The notes below the pieces were generated by a model. That model ran no database searches. It had not been told where the DNA came from and worked only from the letters and a program-made list of their open reading frames with translations. The position numbers were made by a program, and so were the translations under genes. From contig NC_087077.1 in the NCBI RefSeq assembly GCF_026151205.1, positions 1,488,001-1,552,000 of the forward strand: a DNA stretch of 64,000 nucleotides, written 5' to 3'. This document shows, piece after piece, positions 46,001-56,599 of the stretch; the first letter of the stretch is position 1, and every line of letters starts with the position of its first letter. This DNA is from Bolinopsis microptera (taxonomy: Eukaryota > Ctenophora > Tentaculata > Lobata > Bolinopsidae).

Positions 46001-49000
46001 TGCGGTTTGATCACTTTTGGCGGAAAAAATATTTTGAATTTTCGAAATTATTTCCTAGTCTCGAAAAAAAATGTAAGTGAAAAATTTTCAAATTTTTTCT
46101 AAAAACTACTTTTCTCCGTGTTTTAAGCTATTCCGATCTTTTTGAGCTAATAAAAAATTTTTAGAATTTTGCTAATTAGTTAATTGATAATTATCCAATT
46201 AACTTATTATCTGACGTAAAAATTGTTTGAACAAAAGTTTTTCTTCCTGATAATATAAACACACTCGATTGATCCGCAACCTTTTACGATGTTCACAACT
46301 AAAGATATTCGACAAACAAGAAAGGTGGTAAAAAGTGGTAAAGTGGCAAAAAGTGGCCTTAAGACAAGTGGAAAAGTTTGGAAAAGTTGGTCAGCCATAA
46401 AGGGCACCTAATCGGACTCAAAAACGTCAAAAATCCTCTGAAAAGTTCGTGTGTCAGCAAATCGATTTTTTCAGACGGATCTGTCTGTACTATAAGGTGT
46501 GCCTTGACTAATGAGTTATGATAGGAATGGGCGACAATATAACCTATAAATATCTGACCTTTACTCTAGGAACTTAGAACTTAAGTTAAAGAAATGTTAC
46601 AAATTTGGCTTAAGAACTGGCGGAATTCTTTCTATCGTATTTATTTACTTAATTATTTACTTAATTATTTACTTTATTTACTTAATGCTAGAGCAGAATT
46701 AGTTTATTATTTTACATAATATCTATAACAGTATATATTTAATCTACTTAAATATTCCAGTATATATACTTAAATTAATATTTATAAGAATAAGAAATGA
46801 AAAAACGGGTTACGCCAAACATAATATGTTTTAATAGATAATTCAGCATAATCTCTTCAGTGAACGCAGACAAAGCCAAAGTATTTATAAGAATGTTTTT
46901 ATTTAATCTACTTATTTATAAGTATTTATTAGTATTTGTAAGTATTTGTAAGTATTTGTAAGTATTTGTAAGTATTTATAAGTATTTATAAGTATTTATA
47001 AGTATTTATAAGTATTTATAAGTATTTGTTAGTATTTATAAGCATTTATTAGTATTTATAAGCATTTATAAGCATCTTCAACATACCCGAATGAGTAAGA
47101 CTGACTGTCGAATGTCCTGACATGACCGTTTCCAGCTACGACACAAGTTGGGAGAACAGGAGGGGTCTCCACTTTAACTTTGAACACGTTACTCTGAGCA
47201 ATCAAGTCACCACAAGTTTGAGCTTGACAGAAGTAGAGTCCTGTGGGAAATTGTATCAGTAATAGTGCAGCTTGGGAATTATCGGTTCCCTACCCGACCC
47301 TCAAGTAAAGGTCATCCTGTTTAGCTGCTAGGAGGCGTGGGATTAAACAGAGCTGAGCAGGGGCATGGCATCGTGCGATGTCTGCAGGGATTTGTATGGT
47401 TTGGTATGGACACTAGTCAGCGGTAAAAATAGAGTCCTAGTGATGCTAATATGTGAGATTATCAAGGTTTGCCCTGCAGATCTAACACCTCACTTGCCGC
47501 TCTCTCAACTTGTTGCTTTATCTCTATTACATGATATATGTCGATATTCCCGCATCAAACAGACGCGAATTCACTTTAAACAGGCGGTACATCTTTGACC
47601 CGTTTCCTACATATATCAGTAAGTACAGTAACAAGCTCCGGCCGTGTGTGACGGGCTGTTAGACGCATAGTCTAGTAGTCTTCACACTGTAACACTACAC
47701 AGTACATCATAGTCTAGTAGTCTTCACACTGTAACACTACACAGTACATGAGTACATCATTATATCTCAGGCTATGACAGTCGACCCTGAACACCCCTTA
47801 TCAGTGTTACAGATAATCTACTAAGATTTTTTCAAGATCCTGATCACTAAGTACAGTAACTAACTGGCCAGGTTGTTGGACGCATTATAGTCTAGTAGTC
47901 TTCACTGTTCACACTGTAACACTACACAGTACATTATAGTCTAGTAGTCTTCACACTGTTACACTACACACTTACACAGTACGCCTCAGGCTATGACAGT
48001 CGACCCTGAACACCCTTATCAGTGTTACAGATAATCTACCAAGGTCACTAAGATTGTTTCGATTTCTTATGTACCTTATGGCATCTTATATCGAAACATT
48101 CGCCTAATAGTTATAGGACGTTATAGGACGAATTTGTGAATAACACCGATTTTAAATCGACACAATATTTTGGAACAAATCAGTGCTCTATTTGCGGGGG
48201 TGACGTGGCTTTTGCAAGTCTGCAAAAATTTGTGAAATACAGAAACGAGGAAAAGCATAGATCACCAGTCACGAATTAGCCCGAATATTACCTCAGCGAT
48301 TTGCAGGCAAAAAGTTGACGGGTTCAAGACATTAATATGCAGTGCTCCAAAAAATAGAGGGCACTTTGTAAAGCATCGCATCTCTGTTGATTATACTAAT
48401 GGCCAATGAATCCGAAAAGATTTATAAAATGATAAGTTTTGAGTTCCTCACCGTTATCCAGAACTTGAGCAGAAGGTATGTAGAGAGTATCATGGTCAGA
48501 TACTAATACTGGGTCTTCATCCCTAAGTTCGTGGTACCAGTTCACTGTTGGCATCGGGGACCCTTTAGCGTTACACTGCAGCTCTATTGGCATTCCCATC
48601 GCCACTGTCACGTTAGTTTGCCTGGGGAAAGGAACTATGTTAGAGTCCACATCAAGAAACAGTGCAGATTGGCAGATAATCTTAGAGGAAATTTTGGATT
48701 TTTGAGGAAATTTTGTGCCCAAGAGGACATATTTAGAATACCTGACCTTTTCATAGGGCATAAGAACATTTTAAGTGTACGTGGGGTTTAGAATTAATCC
48801 GAGTTACCGGCTAAGGTGCGGTTATTAACGGATAATTAAGGGTCGGTTCAAGTTCTCTCATATTTGTCGAATGAGAAAACGAATTTCGGGTGGGATATAA
48901 ATAACCGTAAATTAAAAAGTGGGGTTGATGCCGGTGTTCAATTGAATGGCGACAATGAAACACGGAATAAATTCATTACCTGGAAGCTACCTAGTATGTT

Positions 49001-52000
49001 ACCGTGGTTTTAACACGGTGTTATAATGAAAGTTTATTACTTGAGGTAAGCTGGCGCTGATTCAATTCATTCTTGTGTTAATTAAGTAATTCTTCCCATG
49101 CGGTCGTTAGTCTAATGAAGTAATGAAGCTGTTCTGATCGAGCATTAAGGAACAATGCTGTATTGTGTCTGTAACGTAACCATCAATAATCCAGATTACT
49201 TCTTGACCAATTTAATTGTAAAATCGCAGTAAAGTCTGTCAAACGAATACAGATACTCGTGCTTCTTCATTGTATTAGATAAATGAAATATGTTGAGTTT
49301 ACGAGCCATAGATAAACAGGGAGCCCTTATATACGCTTGGTAAATCTTAAAAGTCACATTGACAGAGTAAATTTCATGTCGTATTTCGACAGGGAAAAAT
49401 CAGACCTTTCCCAAGAATAAAATTCTTAACAAATATCGATATGAATCGTATAAAATCTCGCTTTTCTAAACAACGTGAATTTCATTATTTCTGCATTGAA
49501 TGACCTGCATTTTAAAAGCCTATTGATAACAATAACATTAAGTTATAGCATCATTAAATATAATCCCAGTTATATTTATATAACTGTCTAGTCTTTATAA
49601 AGACTAGACCGGATAAAGAGATTTAAGTTTAAGAAATCCTGTGTCTAAAAGAGGAAGTAACAGGTAGAATCTACAGGTAGAATCAACCTGGTAGAGCCAG
49701 TGTTACTGGTCTCTTGTTATATCAGTTAGTGGTGTAAGAAAACCACTATCAAATTGTCACTTGCTGCTTTGAAGTAGGTGGGCAGCTGGGTGTTAACTCG
49801 TTACTAACAGTTCCCTGTAACTAAGTTGTTTCCTGTAGTCCCAGGAACCACAAAAAACGTCTAGTTCTTTCTAAAAGGCACAACTAGCAATTGTAATTTT
49901 TCTGCAGCCGCTTTCTATCGGTCTGAGGCAAATCATAATAAATGCAGGGTATCTTCAAAGGGTGGAAATTACCGAATTTGTCAACTTAAATTTGTCACTT
50001 TATCACTTTGGTTTATGGCATGCGCATTAGGGTCCCTCCCAACCGTCAAATTTTTCTGAAAATTCGATCAGGTATTGAGATATTTTAGTATTTAGACTCT
50101 AAATTTTAGAGAAAATCACAAAAATACTGCCTTCATCGTTCAATTCTTGATGAAAAATGTGTTAATTAGGTAAAGTTGTCGGCATATTCTGAATTCGGCA
50201 CTCGTACATTTCTATAGAAATTTCCCTTCCGACATTTATATTGTTGTGATTTTCCAAGTAAATATTTCAATACTCTATTGTCGGAGCAATTTGGAACTCC
50301 TACACGCCTACCCAAACAAGATAATGTGACAATTGCGGTTATTTTGCATCTCGTATAAAGCTCCTGTCTCCTGATATAGAGGTCCTAGCTGATATAGAGG
50401 TCCTGTATGTATGTCCTGTATGTATGTCCTGTATGTATGTCCTGTATGTATGTCCTGTATGTATGTCCTGTATGTATGCATTCCCTTGAGAGTTATGTTA
50501 GTTACTCAAGTTATTTAAGTAATGCAACAGTAGGAAGGTACTGGGTGTAGACAGATTTTATCAGCAGATTTTTCCCAAAAATTTGGACCTGCAAAATTTG
50601 TTGATGATTTCTATAGACAACTCCGATCAACACATTTTTACAGAGAAATGTTTTTTACAGATTTATTTAAAGATGCAGGCCATACAATATTTTTCTTCCA
50701 GGTTAATGTGCTCCTAGAAATAATATTGAAGAAGGTTTCATCCTCTGTGCGAAGGTATAATACCTAATTTTCTACCATCTAAATTTTATGGACTAAGGAT
50801 ACGGGCATTTTTCTGCAGAAAATCCCAAAAGAATGTACATTTTCGCACTTTCGACTTTTCAGGCCTTTTAAAAAGTAGAATCTAGGATATTTATAACTTA
50901 GTCTATTCTTAGGCATTTATATTTGACACTGTCTGTATTTATTCAGATTTCAACACAAAAGCTGACGAATATTGATATTATAATAGATATATGGAAAGTT
51001 ATGAAATATATTACTTTGTCGTTAGATGGAAATATTTTTACGAAGACTTATAATCCTATAAGTATAACTATCCGAATAATAGTTGCAGATTCTGGTGGGG
51101 CGGCATATTATTTTGACACGTGACAGTGATTCTGGGGTTTGATTGGTCAATAGTGGATGCTGATTGGTTTATAACTGGCACGTGCCAAAAAACATAGTCT
51201 CACCGCTAGAATTCAGTATTCACATAATATATAAACTTATTTTTAAACTCATCATTGAAATGTTTACTAGCCAATACCTACCTAACTAACTAATTCCGGA
51301 TAGGCGTGATATTACCACGGTCCACGCCTATCCCCGCCCTATCCTTAATTTTAAAAGTTTGTAGCTGAAGACCTTAGCTACAAACCCTCTAACTAGGATC
51401 ACTGTCCAATTCTATAAATAGCATCAAACTTTGCAGAGGAGGTTATGAGTGAAAGTAGTCGGCACTTGACCGTTATTCATGATCAATGATCATGCTAGTG
51501 CGCGATTTCAGATAAACCTAGCCATCAATTTTATAATAATTTATAACATAATATGTGTTTATGTATAACTTAAAGAAGTTTATGCTAGAAATGTTGAGCT
51601 ATAACCGCATCCCGCTGATATAATTTTTCTTTTATGAATAATTAGATTATTAATCAGATATCGTGAAAATTCTATTAGATTTGTGCCCCGATGCAGAAAT
51701 ACCATTTATTTTAAAATTCAGCAAATGTGAATTTATTTAAATAAAATTAACTTTCTCCTACAAAACGGATCCACTAACTTTGAACCTATTTTACTCATTA
51801 GTAGCTCCTCCCTATAGGACACCCGAAAACCCCCAACACATCCATCTACCTGATTTGGAGTAATATTTACGATATTTACAATAGTAATATTTATGAAAGT
51901 TTAAAAATCAGCAGTATTGCTTACCAGTAGTCGACGACAGGGGGGGAAGGAATACTGCAGAAACCTCTGTGTTTTATCGTCACGTTCTTGTCCATTTCAC

Positions 52001-55000
52001 AGTTCTGTGCCTGTAATTATTATTGGTAATTAATGTCAACAAATTCCACTTAATCGTTAGTAAATTTCCGTCTGTGATACTGTTGTATAATGTAACAAAT
52101 CACTTAATCGTTAATAATTAAAGCGGAGTTTCTCTTGTGTCTAATTAAATGTCTGATGTTTCATATCAGGGATTAATGGTAATAATGATATAGATAATTT
52201 CTATTTATATCATCGTCTGGTTTATAGTATTTCCTGACTCCTGATGTCTGGTTAAGTCGTCTGTTTCGTCAACAAACTTATTGATCTTTATGCGGAACGG
52301 CAAGTGTAGAAGGTACACGCAGTCGTAAAATTGAATACTTAATCTGGCAATGATGACTGATGATGTTCAATGCCCCTGGAATTAGATCTCTTGTGGAGAT
52401 CCTGCACAGCAATCCTATCCGCTCCAACTGTATGAACCTTAAAAGTGACAATTGGTGGGCCGGTCTTTGCTCGGTAACGCTCCGCCCTTGAATTATGCCG
52501 GCATTACCATTGTAGTCTGAATACCGGCACTTCTAGCTCTGCTACTTAATCTACTCTTCACTACTTGCACTCTGCTACTTCATCTACTCTTCACTACTTG
52601 CACTCTGCTACATCATCTACTCTTCACTACTTGCACTCTGCTACCTCATCTACTCTTCACTACTTGCACTCTGCTACTTCATCTACTATTCACTACTTGC
52701 ACTCTGCTACTTCATCTATTCTTCACTACTTGCACTCTGCTACTTCATCTACTCTTCACTACTTGCACTCTGCTACTTCATCTACTATTCACTACTTGCA
52801 CTCTGCTACTTCATCTACTATTCACTACTTGCACTCTGCTACTTCATCTATTCTTCACTACTTGCACTCTGCTACTTCATCTACTCTTCACTACTTGCAC
52901 TCTGCTACTTAATCTACTCTTCACTACTTGCACTCTGCTACTTCATCTACTATTCACTACTTGCACTCTGCTACTTCATCTACTGTTCACTACTTGCACT
53001 CTGCTACTTCATCTATTCTTCACTACTTGCACTCTGCTACTTCATCTACTCTTCACTACTTGCACTCTGCTACTTAATCTACTCTTCACTACTTGCACTC
53101 TGCTACTTCATCTACTATTCACTACTTGCACTCTGCTACTTCATCTACTCTTCACTACTTGCACTCTGCTACTTAATCTACTCTTCACTACTTGCACTCT
53201 GCTACTTCATCTACTATTCACTACTTGCACTCTGCTACTTAATCTACTCTTCACTACTTGCACTCTGCTACTTCATCTACTATTCACTACTTGCACTCTG
53301 CTACTTCATCTATTCTTCACTACTTGCACTCTGCTACTTCATCTACTCTTCACTACTTGCACTCTGCTACTTAATCTACTCTTCACTACTTGCACTCTGC
53401 TACTTCATCTACTCTTCACTACTTGCACTCTGCTACTTCATCTACTCTTCACTACTTGCACGGGTTCAGCCTTGTCCGGCATTGTCTGCATTCTACAGTG
53501 CTAGGGGTTCTCCCGAAGCTAAAACTGTTGCGACTTTGCAGCAGATATTAAGTAAAGTATCTTAGGTACCCTGTCAGCCTCATTTTAATGCCACTTCTGG
53601 AGGTGCAATGATTTCATAATATGAAGCTCTCAGATTTTAAGCCGGTCCATAGTGGCAACTCTCCAGGAGATCATGTTCTACTATAAAATGTACTTTTGGA
53701 ATTTGTTCACTCCGTGTGGCTGGTGATCTTATTATGACCACCTTGCATGTGTGCTCATTCTGAGTTGAAACCTGCTTTGATATCGTTCATATCAAGTTAT
53801 CATCCAAAACAACCATGTCATATGTGTTGAAGGAACAAGTTCATGTGCACAAAGAAAATTAGCCTATGTTGAGGTTAGACGGATGCCCATAAACCAGCTT
53901 AACACAGAGATTTAATTGATCTAGATATTGTGAAGTGACCATGATGACGCTTCTCTGGTCAGACATTTTTCTGAATATTCGATAGCATATGCTCGCTAAT
54001 AATGACTGTTACTGTTAAAGAAAACCATACTTGAAATCGATAGTTTCTAGAAGAGTCGTTTTAAAAAGTCGTTTTAAAGGTTTTTTCGAGAATATTTTAA
54101 TTTAATTAAATTCTGTCCGAGTTGAGAAATATGAGCTGTTTGAAAATGTCGCTGTTCGGTCGGGCTGTAACCACCGATTAGTCTGAATATTGCGGCAACT
54201 TTATTTATAAAATATAAACTATGTTGGATAATTCAATCGTAGTGATTAGTGCCATTCAACAAATCATAGACTGATACATTTTTGGCATATTATTGTTAAT
54301 AATGATATGCCAAAAGTGAGCTATTTCCTGTAGATCCTTGGTATATAAGCAACATTTGACAGAGCATAGTGTGGAGTGAGCTATGTGCTCATCCTTGGAG
54401 AACCCGGTGGATGGCCTTGCTGTACGGCAGTGTTAAACAAGGAACTGAAACCGAGGGGTTCCGTTCAGGCCCTTCACACTTTGTTTCTGTCTAGTTCTAA
54501 TGTACCGTCACAATAGTGACTTTAATATAACTAAAGACAAAATTATTGATTTCCTGCTTTGTATTTTGGCAATTTCTCTGTTAATTTTCTGTAGCAGCTA
54601 CACTATGTACTAGTTATATTGGAATATGATATGGACTTTGCAGAAAAACATGGTAGAATAAATCAAATCTGAGACTAATACCATTAATAAGGGCGGGATT
54701 GGAAATGTTATTACAAACCGATAATTCTTTGAAGTTTTATTGAGTAGGGGACACTGAATGATCATTGCACCAAGCTTCAAACGTCGTAATTTTTAAACGA
54801 AAGTCTGTGGTCAAATTATTGGGGTGTGATGTAAGCGATTATAATGCTCCCTAAAAGTGTTCTTAAGAACTCACGTCAAGGAAACACTTGCTGAAGTAGG
54901 TGTTGCAGTCTGTTCCACAAACAGCATCAAAATCGTTACAGGCTCGAACCGGGCACCTGGCGGGTTCAGGTTCAGTATTACCTTTATGTTACAGCATTTA

Positions 55001-56138
55001 AAATAGTATTAGGAAAACCTAAGAGATCGGAAAAAAAATCGATGATACTAGATAAGGTGGTTCAGAAATAAAATCAATGGAATTTTATCGGGTCGAATAA
55101 ACTTCATTCTTTAAGTGTACAATATCATAATATCCAAAACAAGAATGATGTAATTCACATATCCCACCTTCACGTATCACACATTGATAATACCGTTATA
55201 GTTAGTGTTAATTACCTGCACACAGGCTCATTGGTGAAGGTATTAATCTCGCAGACTTTGTGACTTGGACAGTGTATTGTTGAACATCCTCGGTTAATCC
55301 TGATGTAGGCTCTTGTAATCTATGGAAACAATTGAGTTATAAGTTAGAAACTGAGTTAGAACTAAGCTAGAACTAAGCTAGAACTAAGTTAGAACTAAGT
55401 TAGAACTAAGCTAGAACTAAGCTAGAACTAAACTAGAACTAAGCTAGAAATAAGCTAGAAATAAGCTTAAAATAAGCTCTCACCTGGACACCAATCTTAT
55501 TCTTTGCCCTGCAGTAGTACCACCCTTCGTCGTCGACTGTAGTTTCTCTGATCACTTTAAAGGCGTTTCCAGTCTGGAATTTGTCTGAGTTATTTTAGGA
55601 ATTCTGGTAGAGTAGGGTTTCCGGCAATAAACCATATTTGAAACAAACAAAAGTCAGGTACAAAGTTTTAAAAGTCTAATCAGCCATAAGCAAATCGGTT
55701 AACAGCTTGAGACCGATAATTTAAAGTTAAGCTGGAACTAAGCTTACCTCGAGAGGAGTTCCGATTTTACTTAAATCCACGTCAATATGTTTGGTGGAAC
55801 CCTTGATTCTCTTCAGGATTTTAACCTTAGGTTTAGGGAACCCAATTGCTTCACAGAATAGCTGAAATGTTGTTAAAAGTAAAATTTAAAATTATGTCAT
55901 GGTAGTTAATTTTGAAAGGAAGTGGTTTCACTACGTCAGATATAATCATCTCTGAGCGGGGAATGAAAATAAGAAAATAAAACTGTGTTAGTGACGTTGT
56001 ATGTACCTGGGCCCGTTGTCCTTGAGACACGGTAATGTTGGAGAGTCCGATAGTAATGATAGGGGAGGTGGGGTCAGGGCCGGCCCGTACATAATCACCA
56101 AGGAAGAGGAATACCGCGATCACTAAAATCGTCATCAT
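40043..56138 (-). CDS. secreted Ig-Kazal-Ig-VWD-C8 protein, 575 aa, 11 exons
   Basis: Exons, 5' to 3': 56138-56007, 55861-55748, 55573-55484, 55319-55216, 54956-54875, 52010-51925, 48621-48452, 47240-47087, 41276-41141, 40938-40603, 40366-40043. Every junction is GT-AG and the phases fit. Signal peptide MMTILVIAVFLFLGDYVRAG (1-20). Ig-like domain 1 (about 25-112): LFCEAIGFPKP, DEGWYYCRAKN. Follistatin-like/Kazal (about 113-193): CPSHKVCEINTFTNEPVC, then AVCGTDCNTYFSKCFLD with later cysteines to HRGFC. Ig-like domain 2 (about 204-285): IELQCNAKGSPMPTVNWYHE, GLYFCQA. VWD (about 290-435): GNGHVRTFDSQSYSFGGQCS, VIWDG, TCGICGGNYGENS. C8-like cysteine-rich C-terminus: CPGFRSCKQVVDMGWYMSTC. No transmembrane segment or GPI signal is visible. 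It is likely an extracellular-matrix or adhesion/protease-inhibitor-type protein; the precise role is unknown. Introns are large and repeat-filled. Confidence 0.9.
42360..42389. repeat. 30-bp perfect palindrome
   Basis: AATGGGACGTATTTA followed directly by its reverse complement with no loop. In an intron of the VWD-protein gene. Confidence 0.9.
42433..42468. repeat. 12-bp stem hairpin with A-rich loop
   Basis: GACCTGTCTCCT and AGGAGACAGGTC flank a 12-nt purine-rich loop. It lies 44 bp after the 30-bp palindrome and just before a minisatellite. Confidence 0.85.
42473..42910. repeat. 55-bp minisatellite
   Basis: About eight copies starting GTGAAATACTCTCCAGAATA and ending CTGACTCTTATTCTCTA. 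One copy lacks the ACACTG hexamer near 42837. Confidence 0.9.
43538..46492. mobile_element. 2.95-kb foldback DNA element with about 940-bp near-identical arms
   Basis: The arms 43538-44475 and 45555-46492 are inverted near-identical copies: 66-codon frames at 43623-43823 (+) and 46207-46407 (-) differ by one residue. The ends are TAGTACAGACAG and CTGTCTGTACTA, flanked by TAA on both sides (43535-43537, 46493-46495), a plausible 3-bp target duplication. Inside lies a second, older inverted pair (about 44660-44860 against 45350-45555; shared GGCATGAGG-type and TATACACGTATTG sequences). No transposase is recognised; the short frame at 44816-45052 has no domain. A shortened relative is at 62717-63016. 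It sits in the intron between VWD exons 8 and 9. Confidence 0.85.
46620..47078. repeat. AT-rich tandem repeats (TATTTACTTAAT and AGTATTTATA types)
   Basis: 46640-46690 repeats TATTTACTTAAT. 46905-47075 repeats the 10-mer AGTATTTATA/AGTATTTGTA about 16 times. It ends just before the donor of VWD-protein exon 8. Confidence 0.85.
47615..48060. repeat. tandem duplication of about 230 bp with inner 40-bp repeats
   Basis: Both halves carry AGTCTAGTAGTCTTCACACT (twice each) and CAGGCTATGACAGTCGACCC plus CAGTGTTACAGATAATCTAC. The copies differ by small indels. Confidence 0.8.
50395..50480. repeat. 12-bp microsatellite (TGTCCTGTATGTA type)
   Basis: Seven copies of TGTATGTCC in a 12-bp period. Confidence 0.85.
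51104..51198. mobile_element. short CACGTG-ended palindromic repeat, copy 2
   Basis: GACACGTGACAGTGATTCTG on the left and CTGGCACGTGCC on the right with TTGATTGG inside, colinear with 2861-2950. Confidence 0.5.
52530..53462. repeat. 33-bp minisatellite, about 28 units
   Basis: CACTCTGCTACTTCATCTAC plus TCTTCACTACTTG with a 33-bp period (52568, 52601 and so on). Variant positions (TTCATC/TTAATC, TACTCTTC/TACTATTC/TATTCTTC) recur in an ordered pattern. A 115-codon plus frame of 11-residue repeats (HSATSSTLHYL) arises because 33 is divisible by three. Confidence 0.95.
53463..54480. other. intron sequence, nothing recognised
   Basis: Part of the intron between VWD-protein exons 5 and 6. No exon with Ig, Kazal or VWD features is missing here by phase. 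Confidence 0.45.
54481..54522. repeat. left member of a 41-bp inverted repeat pair
   Basis: TTGTTTCTGTCTAGTTCTAA followed by TGTACCGTCACAATAGTGAC. The inverse is at 57577-57617 with one mismatch. Confidence 0.8.
55350..55478. repeat. 11-bp repeat (TAGAACTAAGC)n
   Basis: About eleven units directly before the donor of VWD-protein exon 3 (minus strand), grading from TTAGAACTAAG to TAGAAATAAGC. Confidence 0.85.
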
Positions 56139-56475
56139 AGCTGCAAGTTTTATGGGTATTATTGATACGACTATTGGTGGACTTATTCGATGGCCTGATA
56201 GAGGATTCTATGAAGCCCAACAAGGTAACAAAGTAAGTAACGATAAACTCACGACAAACAGAAGAAATGCACCGTCCATAGATTTCAACAAAAATAATAA
56301 TTTCTGGTCATCAAATTTTATAGCCGCATCGATATTAAGTTTGTTTTTTAAATTCGATTTAGAAGACAAACTTATTACCTAAATCATAGTTTAGAGTTTG
56401 TAGATCATTAGATCAGTTGCAAAGTAACCGAGCTGAAGCAGTTGTAGTCTATGTAACCTAGTTGAGATAGGTTAC

Positions 56476-56590
56476 TGTACCCGATATTTATTATCAACTA
56501 ATCAAAGTTCACCAAAATTTAAAGTATTTAGTACCCGATATTTATTGTCAACTAATCAAAGTTCACCAAAATTTGAAGTATTTAGTAATA
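56476..56590. repeat. 56-bp tandem duplication
   Basis: GTACCCGATATTTATTRTCA plus ACTAATCAAAGTTCACCAAA, twice, two or three mismatches. It is upstream of the VWD-protein gene start. Confidence 0.85.
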
Positions 56591-56599
56591 AACAGTTGA

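Larger units (their letters stand above)
48622..51924. other. intron of the VWD-protein gene
   Basis: Between exons 6 and 7. It holds a 12-bp repeat (GTATGTCCTGTA, 50395-50480) and the second CACGTG-ended repeat. Nothing else is recognised. Confidence 0.5.

Noticed and set aside
52565-52912. 115-codon frame of HSATSSTLHYL repeats
   Set aside because: Product of the 33-bp tandem repeat; no start context or conservation is visible.
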